A stretch of 33,842 nt of DNA from an uncultured Gammaproteobacteria bacterium (lineage in GTDB: Bacteria; Pseudomonadota; Gammaproteobacteria; GCA-002705445; GCA-002716945), in contig CACAVP010000008.1 of assembly GCA_902535975.1 (NCBI GenBank), positions 1-33,842 of the forward strand, written 5' to 3'. Shown in pieces: positions 14,102-22,471 of the stretch. Every line of letters starts with the position of its first letter. Within the stretch, counting starts at the first letter, position 1. The notes beneath the pieces are model-generated. The model worked only from the letters and a program-made list of their open reading frames with translations, was not told where the DNA came from and did no database searches. Position numbers and translations under genes: made by a program.

Positions 14102-15091
14102 ATGAATATCTTGGGAATAGAATCATCTTGTGATGACACAGGTTTAGCTATTGTTGATTCATCTGGGCAAATAATTGCTCACGTCACGAGCTCTCAACAT
14201 CAAATACATGCTAAATATGGCGGCATAGTCCCTGAATTGGCCTCCAGAGATCATGTTAAAAAATTTATACCACTACTTGATTTCTTACTTAATAAAGCAA
14301 ATACAAAGATTAGCGATATTGGAATGATTGCATTTACTAATGGTCCTGGGCTTCTCGGCCCGCTTTTAGCAGGAGCGTCGCTTGCCAAGGCTTTGGGATG
14401 GTCTAGAAGTATTCCAACAATTGAGGTTAATCACTTAGAAGCTCATATATACTCTCCTATGATTACAGAGAGGAATCTTGCTCCGCCTTTCATTTCATTA
14501 CTCGTGTCAGGTGGTCACACACTTTTATCAATTGTAGATGAAGACTTTCAAATTAAAACTTTAGGCACTACGCTAGATGATTCTGCAGGAGAGTGCTTTG
14601 ATAAAATTGCTAGAAAACTTGGTTTAGGATATCCAGGTGGACCAGAAATTGCCAGGCGTTCAGAAGATGCTATAGACAATAAATTTTCTTTTCCTAGGCC
14701 GATGATAAATAGTAATGACTATAATTTCAGTTTCAGTGGACTCAAAACGCACGTAATAAATAAACTACAAAAAATTGAACTAACCGATGAAAATATCAAT
14801 AATATTTCCTTTGAGTTACAAGATTCTATTGTTGAGACACTGATAAGCAAATCTCTAAAAGCTTCACAAGATCATGGAATAAATAATATTGTGGTTACTG
14901 GTGGAGTCAGTGCTAATAAAAGACTAAGAGATAAATTCTCTCAAGTAAGCAATTACAATGTTTTTTTTCCAGATGTAAAGTTTAGTACTGATAATGGAGC
15001 AATGATTGCATATGCAGGTTTCCTTAAATCTCGCTCATCTGATATTGAAGAAAATTTCAAAATAAAGCCAAACCCTTCTTTAACTCTGTAA
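14102..15091 (+). CDS. tsaD: tRNA N6-adenosine threonylcarbamoyltransferase
   Basis: TsaD is the catalytic subunit that attaches threonylcarbamoyl to A37 of ANN-decoding tRNAs, with TsaB, TsaE and TsaC. The protein is 329 residues from ATG at 14102. It begins MNILGIESSCDDTG, the classic start of the family, has the metal-binding HLEAH (EVNHLEAHIYS, near residue 113), the ATP-binding LLVSGGHT, the DDSAGECFDK segment and a late GGVSANKRLR. An upstream TTG at 14066 would add 12 residues not seen in the family and would overlap the promoter. The last 12 bases overlap the convergent plsY gene. Family members begin at the same MNILGIE-type residue, which supports the chosen start. Confidence 0.97.
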   Translation: MNILGIESSCDDTGLAIVDSSGQIIAHVTSSQHQIHAKYGGIVPELASRDHVKKFIPLLDFLLNKANTKISDIGMIAFTNGPGLLGPLLAGASLAKALGWSRSIPTIEVNHLEAHIYSPMITERNLAPPFISLLVSGGHTLLSIVDEDFQIKTLGTTLDDSAGECFDKIARKLGLGYPGGPEIARRSEDAIDNKFSFPRPMINSNDYNFSFSGLKTHVINKLQKIELTDENINNISFELQDSIVETLISKSLKASQDHGINNIVVTGGVSANKRLRDKFSQVSNYNVFFPDVKFSTDNGAMIAYAGFLKSRSSDIEENFKIKPNPSLTL

Positions 15092-15649
15092 GAGCTCTTT
15101 TATATTATTTCTGTGATTAATAAGTATTACTCCAGTGTGTAATATTGATAACATTAAAAATTCGCCATTATTAATGATAAAAAGAGCAATAAAAGGCAAT
15201 AATATAAAACTTATAATTGCTGATAAACCTGAAATTCTCTTTAATGCGAAAACTAAGACCCACATTAACATCACGATCAATCCTAGTTTTAAATTTATAG
15301 CTAAAAGGAAACCAAAAGAGGTGGCAACACCTTTGCCTCCGCTGAATCGATTGAAAATGGAAAACATATGTCCTGCGAGAATGAAGAATGCTGCAAGATA
15401 TAAAATTGTAGGTTCAAAGTCCACCAGAATATATATAGGTATAAAACCTTTGAGAAAATCACCCGTGAACGTTAATACCCCAGCAAGAGGTCCAGCAACT
15501 CTATACATATTTGTCGCACCAGGATTTTTTGATCCTAATTCTCTTGGATCATTTGTAGATAATAAGTTATGAACGATCAATGCGAAAGGTAGTGAGCCGA
15601 TTATATAAAAAAGTAAAAAAATAAAATAAATATCAGAATTAGGCCCCAT
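15080..15649 (-). CDS. plsY: Acyl-phosphate:glycerol-3-phosphate acyltransferase
   Basis: PlsY is an inner-membrane enzyme that acylates glycerol 3-phosphate using acyl phosphate, the first step of phospholipid synthesis in the PlsX/PlsY route. The 189-residue protein has about five hydrophobic segments. Its three cytosolic motifs are visible: LGSKNPGATNMYR (near 37-49), GHMFSIFNRFSGGKG (near 93-107) and the C-terminal VILINHRNNIKEL. The stop lies 12 bases inside the 3' end of tsaD on the other strand. The start lacks a Shine-Dalgarno and is divergent from bioH across only 42 bases. Proximity of plsY to tsaD is common in gammaproteobacteria, though not usually overlapping end to end. Confidence 0.95.
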   Translation of the reverse strand: MGPNSDIYFIFLLFYIIGSLPFALIVHNLLSTNDPRELGSKNPGATNMYRVAGPLAGVLTFTGDFLKGFIPIYILVDFEPTILYLAAFFILAGHMFSIFNRFSGGKGVATSFGFLLAINLKLGLIVMLMWVLVFALKRISGLSAIISFILLPFIALFIINNGEFLMLSILHTGVILINHRNNIKELLQS

Positions 15650-15655
15650 TTATAA

Positions 15656-15685
15656 AGCATACACTAGTGTTTTGTATTATTCTAA
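15656..15685 (-). promoter_or_regulatory. Possible plsY promoter, leaderless spacing
   Basis: On the minus strand TTAGAA (15680-15685) and TATGCT (15656-15661) are separated by 18 bases, and the -10 ends six bases before the plsY ATG at 15649. Each hexamer matches the consensus at four of six positions. The spacing repeats that of tsaD and the first M16 gene, but the match is weaker. Confidence 0.35.
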
Positions 15686-15691
15686 TTTGTA

Positions 15692-16384
15692 ATGTTAATT
15701 CAGAATTTAAATAAAATAATATTTATTCATGGATGGTTGTTTGGCTCATATATTTGGAAAAACATTCAGGGGCGTATTCCAAATATCTCCTCTAGTGAAC
15801 TGGTGTCTCTCCCTGGATATCACAAATCAAGTACTAATGAACACGGTCGCAAAGTGATTGATTCTATCCTCGGGTCTTCAAAAAAGGATGATATGATAAT
15901 AGCTTATTCATATACTGCTGCTAGAATACTTTTGTCTAGTGAACTAAATAAGTGTGATGCTACCATTATACTTATTAATCCTTTTTTAAAACCAAAAACC
16001 AGTACGACAACTATATTTAGAGATAATCTGATCAAGGATTTTGATAATAGTGTCAAGAAATTTATATTTGAGTGCGTGAAAGGAAACAACCTCGCTAAGA
16101 AAAACTTTATAAAACTTAAAAATTTATTTTACACTAACTATATTCCCAAAAAAGATTCCTTGATTGCAGAGCTTGATGAGATGGCTAACTTTGATTTATC
16201 AAAATTTAAAGTTAATTTTAGAGAAAATCTTGTGATCTTGATATCGGACAGTGATGAAGTTTGTGATACCAGGTTTATAGATACACTAAAACATCATAAG
16301 ATGAAAATAGTTCCTTTAAAAAATTCACCACATTACCCTTTTTTTGACTTAGAAGAGATCTGTGAGACTATTGAACTATTATAA
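15692..16384 (+). CDS. bioH: BioH-like alpha/beta hydrolase (pimeloyl-ACP methyl ester esterase)
   Basis: BioH cleaves the methyl ester of pimeloyl-ACP so that BioF can use it for biotin ring synthesis. The 230-residue protein shows the hydrolase fold opening IIFIHGWLFGSYIW (residues 9-22), close to the HGW start of BioH. A candidate triad is Ser73 in AYSYTAA, Asp188 in SDSDEVCD and His214 in NSPHYPFF, in the order and spacing expected. The nucleophile elbow departs from the usual GxSxG: both glycines are replaced (Ala, Thr). The gene is directly followed by bioC, eight bases after its stop, which strongly supports a biotin role. A TATTAT at 15675-15680 could start an mRNA with a leader of about five bases. 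A different esterase of the BioG type is less likely but not excluded. Confidence 0.78.
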   Translation: MLIQNLNKIIFIHGWLFGSYIWKNIQGRIPNISSSELVSLPGYHKSSTNEHGRKVIDSILGSSKKDDMIIAYSYTAARILLSSELNKCDATIILINPFLKPKTSTTTIFRDNLIKDFDNSVKKFIFECVKGNNLAKKNFIKLKNLFYTNYIPKKDSLIAELDEMANFDLSKFKVNFRENLVILISDSDEVCDTRFIDTLKHHKMKIVPLKNSPHYPFFDLEEICETIELL

Positions 16385-16385
16385 T
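16380..16385 (+). promoter_or_regulatory. Possible internal -10 element before bioC
   Basis: A perfect TATAAT overlaps the bioH stop and ends seven bases before the bioC ATG at 16393. This would give a transcript with zero or one untranslated base. No convincing -35 is visible and no Shine-Dalgarno precedes bioC, so this may equally be chance in AT-rich DNA. Confidence 0.25.
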
Positions 16386-16392
16386 AAAAAAC

Positions 16393-17196
16393 ATGAATCC
16401 ATTTTCAAAAAAAGCTAGATCGTACGACAAGTATTCATTTATACAAAAGGAGGTAAACAACAGGTTACTTAATCGGCTAGATTTAATTAAGCATGATATG
16501 TATAATGTTTTAGAAATCGGTTCAGGAACAGGGTACTTATCACAGGATATCCAACAAAAACACCCACATGTAAATATCATCTCAATGGATTTATCATATG
16601 AGATGACACTTGTTCATAAAAAGAAAATCGATAATGCAAAATGCGTTGTAGGCAATGCTGAGAGTCCACCATTTCAGCTCTCAACATTTGATACGCTTTT
16701 GTCAAGCCTCACACTTCATTGGTGTAACACTAATTCTGATTTATTTCTTAAATTTTCAAATTTACTTATCCCTAACGGTCTATTCTTATTCTCAGTTGCT
16801 GGACCAGATACATTCAAAGAATTTAAAAAATGCCCTCCTGATATTTATGGAAAACTGAGGTTTAATGAATATTTAGATATGCATCACTATGGCGATTTCT
16901 TACTTCAGTCTGATTTTAGAGATCCTGTTGTGGATAATGAGCAGATCACTATTGAGTTTCCTACATTTAGTCAACTGCTTAATTCAATTCGTTTAACAGG
17001 CACAAATATAACGGATACTCTCAACAGGGCACATATTACAAAAGCTGAATACAATATTATAAAATCTTGCTTGTATAACGATACATCCGATTCGTTTGAA
17101 TTAACTTATGATATAATTTTCGGATATGCTCTCAAACCCCCGAAAACCCTTAATAAATCGGGTAAATTGATAAAGATCAAAGAGATAAAAAAATAG
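16393..17196 (+). CDS. bioC: Malonyl-ACP O-methyltransferase
   Basis: BioC uses SAM to methylate the free carboxyl of malonyl-ACP, disguising it so that fatty acid synthesis can build the pimeloyl chain for biotin. The 267-residue product opens with NPFSKKARSYDKYSFIQKEV, like the FGRAAxxYxxxAxLQ start of BioC. It has the SAM-binding LEIGSGTGYLS (motif I), the acidic MDLSYEM loop, LSSLTLHWCN (compare LxLQWC in BioC) and FSVAGPDTFKEFK. The length and the HWCN block distinguish it from general methyltransferases. It follows bioH and precedes the cox operon. The SAH it makes would be cleared by AhcY encoded at the left. Confidence 0.92.
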   Translation: MNPFSKKARSYDKYSFIQKEVNNRLLNRLDLIKHDMYNVLEIGSGTGYLSQDIQQKHPHVNIISMDLSYEMTLVHKKKIDNAKCVVGNAESPPFQLSTFDTLLSSLTLHWCNTNSDLFLKFSNLLIPNGLFLFSVAGPDTFKEFKKCPPDIYGKLRFNEYLDMHHYGDFLLQSDFRDPVVDNEQITIEFPTFSQLLNSIRLTGTNITDTLNRAHITKAEYNIIKSCLYNDTSDSFELTYDIIFGYALKPPKTLNKSGKLIKIKEIKK

Positions 17197-17207
17197 TAAA
17201 TTAGAAA

Positions 17208-17236
17208 TTCCATAAGTACTAATATTTTGCTATTAT
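17208..17236 (+). promoter_or_regulatory. Candidate cox operon promoter
   Basis: TTCCAT (17208-17213) and TATTAT (17231-17236) are 17 bases apart in the 95-base gap between bioC and coxB. The -10 matches at five of six bases, the -35 at three. The predicted start near 17243 would give a leader of about 49 bases that includes AGGGA before coxB. No terminator hairpin for bioC is seen here. Confidence 0.4.
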
Positions 17237-17291
17237 TGAACTCGAAAAGGATGTTATTAAAGGAATAATAACCATATTTTAGGGAATGAAA

Positions 17292-18092
17292 ATGAATAAA
17301 CTATCAGCATTATTAATCACATCGTTGGCTTCTATCTCAAGCTTTGCGGATTGGGAAGTCAATATGCCAAGAGGCGTCTCACCTACCGCTAATGCTGCGT
17401 ATGATCTGCATATGTTAATTTTTTATATTACTGTTGTGATTGGTGTAATCGTATTTGGCGTGATGTTTTACTCAATATTCCATCACAGAAAATCAAAAGG
17501 AGCCAAACCTGCTTCTTTTCATGAGAGCACTACAGTTGAAGTTATATGGACGGTGATACCATTCGTAATCTTAGTTGGTATGGCAGTACCTGCCACAAAA
17601 ACACTTATAATGATGGAAGATACAAGAGATTCCGAGATAACACTCAAAGTAACTGGCTATCAATGGATGTGGAAATATGATTATGTTGAAGATAATGTCT
17701 CATTTTTCAGTAAGCTTGATAACAAGAGTAATGAAGCGAGACAACTTGGTTCAAAGATAGATGTTAATAAAGTGGATAACTATCTTCTAAATGTTGATAA
17801 TGAAGTTGTTCTTCCAACAGATACCAAAGTCAGAATACTATTAACCGCAAGTGATGTGATTCATGCTTGGTGGGTTCCAGAAATTACTGGAAAGAAAGAT
17901 GCTATTCCAGGATATATCAATGAATTATGGGTAGACATTAAAAAGCCTGGTGTTTACCGAGGTCAGTGTACGGAATTATGTGGCAAGGATCATGGATTTA
18001 TGCCTATAGTCGTTCGTGCAGTTCCTAAACAAGAATACGTAAAATGGGTATCATTAAATCAAAAGAACCGAGTAGCAGACAAATCAGAATAA
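17292..18092 (+). CDS. coxB: Cytochrome c oxidase subunit II
   Basis: Subunit II takes electrons from cytochrome c through its binuclear CuA centre and passes them to subunit I. A signal peptide ([19 protein letters not shown]) is followed by two membrane helices (about residues 40-62 and 84-105) and a periplasmic cupredoxin domain. The CuA ligands are His191, Cys226, Glu228, Cys230, His234 and Met237, seen in SDVIHAWW and [14 protein letters not shown]. The aromatic YQWMWKYDY near 123-131 is the electron entry patch. I chose ATG at 17292 because AGGGA (17281-17285) is six bases away; an ATG at 17286 abuts the Shine-Dalgarno directly. There is no fused cytochrome c domain. Confidence 0.95.
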   Translation: MNKLSALLITSLASISSFADWEVNMPRGVSPTANAAYDLHMLIFYITVVIGVIVFGVMFYSIFHHRKSKGAKPASFHESTTVEVIWTVIPFVILVGMAVPATKTLIMMEDTRDSEITLKVTGYQWMWKYDYVEDNVSFFSKLDNKSNEARQLGSKIDVNKVDNYLLNVDNEVVLPTDTKVRILLTASDVIHAWWVPEITGKKDAIPGYINELWVDIKKPGVYRGQCTELCGKDHGFMPIVVRAVPKQEYVKWVSLNQKNRVADKSE

Positions 18093-18102
18093 GGAAATTA
18101 AT

Positions 18103-19680
18103 ATGAGTACAAATATCGATCATATCAAAGAGGAACATCATCACCAGCCATCTGGTTTGATGAGGTGGATTACAACCACAAATCACAAAGACATAGGATC
18201 ACTATATCTATGGTTTAGTTTACTTATGTTTTTTATTGGTGGATTTATGGCACTAATTATTCGTGCAGAATTATTTCAACCGGGTCTTCAGCTTGTAGTT
18301 CCAGGCTTTTTTAATCAAATGACAACAATGCATGCTCTTATTATGATTTTTGGTGCACTTATGCCTGCTTTTGTAGGGCTAGCTAATTGGCAACTTCCTA
18401 TGATGATTGGTGCTCCTGATATGGCACTTCCAAGACTTAATAACTGGAGTTTTTGGATATTACCTTTTGCTTTTACAATGCTACTAAGCACTTTATTTTT
18501 TGAAAGTGGCGGTCCAGCGGCAGGATGGACATTATATCCTCCATTATCATTACAGGGTGGTAACTCCATGCCATTTGTAATATTTTCACTTCATCTATTG
18601 GGGGCATCATCAATTCTCGGCGCTATAAATGTCATAGCTACGATCCTGAATATGAGAGCACCAGGTATGACACTTATGAAGATGCCAATCTTTGTTTGGA
18701 CTTGGCTAATAACTGCATTTCTTCTTATTGCTGCTATGCCAGTACTAGCTGGAGCAATTACTATGTTATTGACGGATAGATTTTATGGTACCAGTTTTTT
18801 CACAGCTGCTGGCGGCGGAGATCCTGTTTTATTCCAGCATATATTTTGGTTCTTTGGTCACCCTGAAGTTTACATCTTAATACTACCTGCATTCGGTATT
18901 ATATCGACTATAATTCCTGCATTCTCTAGAAAAAAACTATTTGGATACGACTCAATGGTATATGCGACTGCTTCAATCGCTCTACTATCATTTATCGTTT
19001 GGGCACACCATATGTTCACAGTGGGAATGCCACTTGCCGGTGAAATATTTTTTATGTTCACAACAATGCTCATAGCTGTGCCTACTGGTGTAAAAGTTTT
19101 TAACTGGGTTGCAACAATGTGGAGAGGGTCAATGACTTTTGAAACACCCATGTTGTTCTCACTAGCTTTTATTATTCTTTTCACTATTGGAGGTTTCTCT
19201 GGATTGATGCTTGCAATAACTCCTGCGGATTTCCAATACCATGATACATACTTTGTAGTGGCACATTTTCATTACGTTCTTGTCCCTGGTGCAATATTTG
19301 CTGTTATAGCAGCAGTATATTACTGGATTCCTAAATGGACGGGGAAAATGTACAACGAAACACTTGGGAAAGTTCATTTCTGGATGACGACAATATTCGT
19401 GAATATTACATTCTTTCCTATGCACTTCGTTGGATTAGCTGGCATGCCTCGAAGAATTCCTGATTACGCTGTTCAGTTTACAGACTTCAATATGATTGCA
19501 TCTATTGGTGCATTTGGCTTTGGATTATCACAACTTCTTTTCGTGTACATACTATTTCAAACACTTAGACAGCCTGTAACAGCAGCTGATAAATCTTGGG
19601 AAGGAGCTGAGGGATTAGAGTGGACATTACCTTCTCCAGCACCATATCATTCATTTGATACACCACCTAAGGTTGATTAA
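18103..19680 (+). CDS. coxA: Cytochrome c oxidase subunit I (aa3-type)
   Basis: This is the catalytic membrane subunit that reduces oxygen to water and pumps protons. The 525-residue protein has about 12 membrane helices. Ligands are His77 and His390 for haem a, His388 for haem a3, and His253, His302 and His303 for CuB. Tyr257 in GHPEVYIL is the cross-linked tyrosine. Asp106 (IGAPDMA) and Glu255 mark the D proton channel, and Thr328 and Lys331 in PTGVK mark the K channel. These make it an A-type haem-copper oxidase. It lies ten bases after coxB with AAGGAA as Shine-Dalgarno, and its stop shares a base with ctaG (TAATG). Confidence 0.98.
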   Translation: MSTNIDHIKEEHHHQPSGLMRWITTTNHKDIGSLYLWFSLLMFFIGGFMALIIRAELFQPGLQLVVPGFFNQMTTMHALIMIFGALMPAFVGLANWQLPMMIGAPDMALPRLNNWSFWILPFAFTMLLSTLFFESGGPAAGWTLYPPLSLQGGNSMPFVIFSLHLLGASSILGAINVIATILNMRAPGMTLMKMPIFVWTWLITAFLLIAAMPVLAGAITMLLTDRFYGTSFFTAAGGGDPVLFQHIFWFFGHPEVYILILPAFGIISTIIPAFSRKKLFGYDSMVYATASIALLSFIVWAHHMFTVGMPLAGEIFFMFTTMLIAVPTGVKVFNWVATMWRGSMTFETPMLFSLAFIILFTIGGFSGLMLAITPADFQYHDTYFVVAHFHYVLVPGAIFAVIAAVYYWIPKWTGKMYNETLGKVHFWMTTIFVNITFFPMHFVGLAGMPRRIPDYAVQFTDFNMIASIGAFGFGLSQLLFVYILFQTLRQPVTAADKSWEGAEGLEWTLPSPAPYHSFDTPPKVD

Positions 19681-20216
19681 TGAAAAGCGTTAAATCAACT
19701 ATTACAAAACTCTCAATCGTAGTTGTAGCGATGTATGGTTTTTCTTACGCACTTGTTCCTATTTACGATACCTTTTGTGAAATAACCGGTTTGAATGGTA
19801 AAACAAATGAGGTTGCATACACAGGTAGTGATATTGAAAAAGAAAATAGATTTATAAAAATTAAATTCATCTCAAACGTCGCAAATTCAGCACCACTATA
19901 TTTTGAGCCTGCAGTAACAGAAATGGTTGTTCAGGTTGGTAAACCCTATAATACACATTATGTCATGAAGAATAACTCAACTAAACAACTCCACACCACG
20001 GCTAGCCCAAGTGTAACCCCAGGTAAATTCGCAGAATATTTTAAAAAAATAGAATGTTTTTGCTTCAATCAACAAACTATTAATTCTGGTGAAGTGAAAG
20101 ATTTAGGAATCCAATTTGTGGTAGATAATGATCTTCCGAATAATATAGGTGATATAGTGCTCTCTTACACAATGTTTGACATTACTAACAAAGTTGTGGA
20201 GGCAGACAAATTATGA
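19680..20216 (+). CDS. ctaG: Cytochrome c oxidase assembly protein CtaG (Cox11 family)
   Basis: Cox11/CtaG delivers copper to the CuB site of subunit I. The 178-residue protein has one N-terminal membrane helix (about residues 8-27) followed by a periplasmic Ig-like domain. The copper-binding CFCF lies in IECFCFNQQ near residue 121, and the closing LSYTMFDI is the family's LSYTFF-type strand. VPIYDTFCEITGLNGKT matches the conserved LYxxFCxxTGxxG block after the helix. The ATG overlaps the coxA stop, and the gene overlaps coxC as ATGA, the standard coxBA-ctaG-coxC order of proteobacteria. Confidence 0.97.
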   Translation: MKSVKSTITKLSIVVVAMYGFSYALVPIYDTFCEITGLNGKTNEVAYTGSDIEKENRFIKIKFISNVANSAPLYFEPAVTEMVVQVGKPYNTHYVMKNNSTKQLHTTASPSVTPGKFAEYFKKIECFCFNQQTINSGEVKDLGIQFVVDNDLPNNIGDIVLSYTMFDITNKVVEADKL

Positions 20217-21070
20217 GTGGTTCATCATATTACGTTCCCCACGAGACCAAGTGGCCATTTTTAGCGACGATAGCTTTAATGATTATGTTCACTGGCCTTG
20301 CCAATTATATGAACGATGAGTCGACTTTAACTCTTACATTAACCGGTTTGGGTTTATTATTACTAGTTATTTACGGCTGGTTTTCTTATGTTGTAAGGGA
20401 GAGCGAGGGTGGTCTATATGACGATCAAGTAGATATGTCATTTAGATGGGGTATGGCATGGTTTATCTTCTCTGAGGTTATGTTTTTTGCTGCATTCTTT
20501 GGGGCTCTTTACTATGCAAGAGAGTTATCATTGCCATGGTTAGCGGGTGACGGTTCTGGAGTGAGTACCAATCAGGAGTTATGGCCTACGTTTGAAAACG
20601 TTTGGCCCTCCAATGGTCCAGCTAATTATGGTGGCGACTTTGTTGTAATGAAAGCAGCAGGTATACCTGCACTCAACACGATTATTTTACTCATTAGTGG
20701 TTTGACAGTCACTTGGGCCCACCATGGACTCAAAGAGGGCAAAAGAAATCAGCTTATCCTAGGATTAATCGCGACTGTGCTTTTAGGTTTTATATTTGTA
20801 GGTTTTCAAGCCTATGAATATTCTCATGCATACAATGATCTTAACTTAAAAATGTCATCAGGGATTTATGGCTCGACGTTTTACATGTTAACAGGGTTTC
20901 ATGGTTTTCATGTCACACTTGGTGCAATAATGCTGACTGTTATCTTATTCAGATGTATTCGAGGACATTTTACTAACCAGAATCATTTTGGATTCGAAGC
21001 TGTTGCCTGGTACTGGCATTTCGTCGATGTTGTTTGGCTTGGTCTATTCGTATTTGTCTACTGGCTGTGA
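20213..21070 (+). CDS. coxC: Cytochrome c oxidase subunit III
   Basis: Subunit III is a seven-helix membrane protein that stabilises proton uptake by subunit I. The 285-residue sequence has YYVPHETKWPFLATIALMI at the start, FRWGMAWFIFSEVMFFAAFF with the conserved glutamate of the D-channel side, VTWAHHGLKEGKR, and the terminal WYWHFVDVVWLGLFVFVYWL typical of the family. GGAGG lies about 12 bases before its ATG within ctaG. The stop is six bases from the end of the convergent DUF2909 gene, with no terminator hairpin between. Confidence 0.98.
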   Translation: MSGSSYYVPHETKWPFLATIALMIMFTGLANYMNDESTLTLTLTGLGLLLLVIYGWFSYVVRESEGGLYDDQVDMSFRWGMAWFIFSEVMFFAAFFGALYYARELSLPWLAGDGSGVSTNQELWPTFENVWPSNGPANYGGDFVVMKAAGIPALNTIILLISGLTVTWAHHGLKEGKRNQLILGLIATVLLGFIFVGFQAYEYSHAYNDLNLKMSSGIYGSTFYMLTGFHGFHVTLGAIMLTVILFRCIRGHFTNQNHFGFEAVAWYWHFVDVVWLGLFVFVYWL

Positions 21071-21076
21071 TAAAGA

Positions 21077-21277
21077 TCAAAAATCATTCGGTTTAATCAT
21101 ATCCATATAATATCCTACTATTAATAATGCAAAGAGTAATACAGACAAAACTATTCTTGTTTTCAATGAAGCAAGTCCTCTGTTAGAGCTTGATTTATCC
21201 TTTAGAATGTATACAAAGCCCATAACAAGATTATATATAATTAGGATAAGTAGAGTAATAATAGCGATTTTAAACAT
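21077..21277 (-). CDS. DUF2909 family small membrane protein
   Basis: A 66-residue protein with two hydrophobic helices (about 4-24 and 44-61) separated by a short basic loop (LKDKSSSNRGLASLKTR). This pattern and the block LKTRIVLSVLLFALLIVGYY match the DUF2909 family, whose members often sit opposite the cox genes between coxC and surf1 in gammaproteobacteria. A role in oxidase assembly is suspected from this position only; no function is known. It reads against its neighbours, six bases from coxC and 20 bases from the surf1 start. TAACAT lies exactly six bases before its ATG and could act as a weak -10. Confidence 0.85.
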   Translation of the reverse strand: MFKIAIITLLILIIYNLVMGFVYILKDKSSSNRGLASLKTRIVLSVLLFALLIVGYYMDMIKPNDF

Positions 21278-21297
21278 AGAGACATGTTATCACTAGA

Positions 21298-21978
21298 ATG
21301 AAAAATATACTTAAAAACTTGATTCTATTTTTTCTTATTCTAACTTGTGTATATTTAGGTTTTTGGCAGTTAGATCGTGCAGATCAAAAGCTCAGTATTC
21401 AAACTGATTATCATAATCAATTATCAAAAGAATATTCAGACCTAAAGGGGATTCAAAATAATCCGGTAAGATATACTAAAATTATAGCTAAAGGAATTTT
21501 TCTAGAACCATACTTCCTTCTTGATAATATTGTTCATAACAAAAAAGCTGGATATCTTGTGATGTCACCATTTCTGGTTGAAGATAAAGTCATTATTGTA
21601 AATAGAGGCTGGGTTGACAACTTTTCACGTCAAAAATTTCCAGAAATTCTGACGCCTGAATCTGACCAACAAATAAGGGGATACATTAAATATCCGATGC
21701 GACTTTTGGAGTTAAGTGGCGTTAACATGACTAAGGAAAAACCTTACATAATTCAGAATCTAAATATTAACGAAATAGCGTCAATTTTGAAAAAAGAAAC
21801 TTATCCATTTTATTTAAATTTGGAGACAGACAGCCGTCATTCATACATACAAATAAAAGAGAAAAATGAAAATAAATATCTCACACATTACATGTATGCA
21901 GGTCAATGGTTTTTGTTTGCTTTAATTGGTATCATTTTTTTAATAATTTTGAACAGGAAAAAAAATGCCAAAACTTAA
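21298..21978 (+). CDS. SURF1 family cytochrome oxidase biogenesis protein
   Basis: SURF1 (Shy1) proteins help insert haem a into subunit I. The 226-residue protein has the expected two terminal membrane helices (about 5-22 and 199-219) and a periplasmic middle. Recognisable blocks are LGFWQLDRADQK, the central VNRGWV, and GQWFLFALIGIIFLIIL, the family's WYxFA-type end. It begins 20 bases from the divergent DUF2909 start without a Shine-Dalgarno, and its 3' end overlaps the next gene by 14 bases. Sequence divergence is high, as is usual for the family. Confidence 0.93.
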   Translation: MKNILKNLILFFLILTCVYLGFWQLDRADQKLSIQTDYHNQLSKEYSDLKGIQNNPVRYTKIIAKGIFLEPYFLLDNIVHNKKAGYLVMSPFLVEDKVIIVNRGWVDNFSRQKFPEILTPESDQQIRGYIKYPMRLLELSGVNMTKEKPYIIQNLNINEIASILKKETYPFYLNLETDSRHSYIQIKEKNENKYLTHYMYAGQWFLFALIGIIFLIILNRKKNAKT

Positions 21979-22468
21979 GTTCCTATTAATAGTGTTTGTT
22001 TTTGTTCTTCCCTTTATACTTGCAAAATATTATTTTGAGAATGATGCAGCCACTACTAGAGGCACTACTAATCATGGTTCATTTTTAGTTGACGAGGTAA
22101 GTATAGCTAATTTAGCTGATAATGATCACTGGATTATTCTTCAAGTAATTGATGGTAAGTGCGATAGAAGCTGTCTAGACAACATGCATATGCTTAGGCA
22201 AATAAATACAGCCCTTGGTAAAGATATGGATAGAGTAAAAAGGTATCTCCTTAATAACACTGATAAGAATGCTGTTTATTTAGATAACTATCCAAAAGTT
22301 ATTGTTTTAGATAGTTCAGAAACCCTCTATAATAAACTCACTAAAATGGATGAGAGAATTTTTATTGCTGATCCTTTTGGTAAAATCATACTTGGTTATG
22401 AAAATGATTTTATCGCAAAAGGTTTGCTTAAGGACATCAAGAAGTTACTTAAATTCTCAAAGAGGTAG
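21965..22468 (+). CDS. SCO-like thioredoxin-fold protein of the cox locus
   Basis: The 167-residue product has an N-terminal membrane helix (about 5-21), then a soluble part predicted to face the periplasm. It contains DGKCDRSC with Cys66 and Cys70, a CxxxC pair at the place of the copper-binding pair of SCO1/SenC proteins, and FIADPFGKIILGYE, like the SCO strand near the second half. No histidine follows the cysteines apart from His75, so the third copper ligand of true SCO proteins appears to be missing. Similar short proteins occur between surf1 and ctaA in other gammaproteobacteria. It probably acts in copper or thiol handling for the oxidase, but this is inference. Confidence 0.7.
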   Translation: MPKLKFLLIVFVFVLPFILAKYYFENDAATTRGTTNHGSFLVDEVSIANLADNDHWIILQVIDGKCDRSCLDNMHMLRQINTALGKDMDRVKRYLLNNTDKNAVYLDNYPKVIVLDSSETLYNKLTKMDERIFIADPFGKIILGYENDFIAKGLLKDIKKLLKFSKR

Positions 22469-22471
22469 ATT

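Noticed and set aside
15135-15572. A 145-codon plus-strand open frame opposite plsY
   Set aside because: It lies inside plsY, whose three acyltransferase motifs are intact on the minus strand; the antisense product resembles no family I know.
17286-17291. ATG of coxB at 17286
   Set aside because: It directly abuts the AGGGA Shine-Dalgarno, leaving no spacer; the ATG at 17292 has six bases and starts a normal signal peptide.
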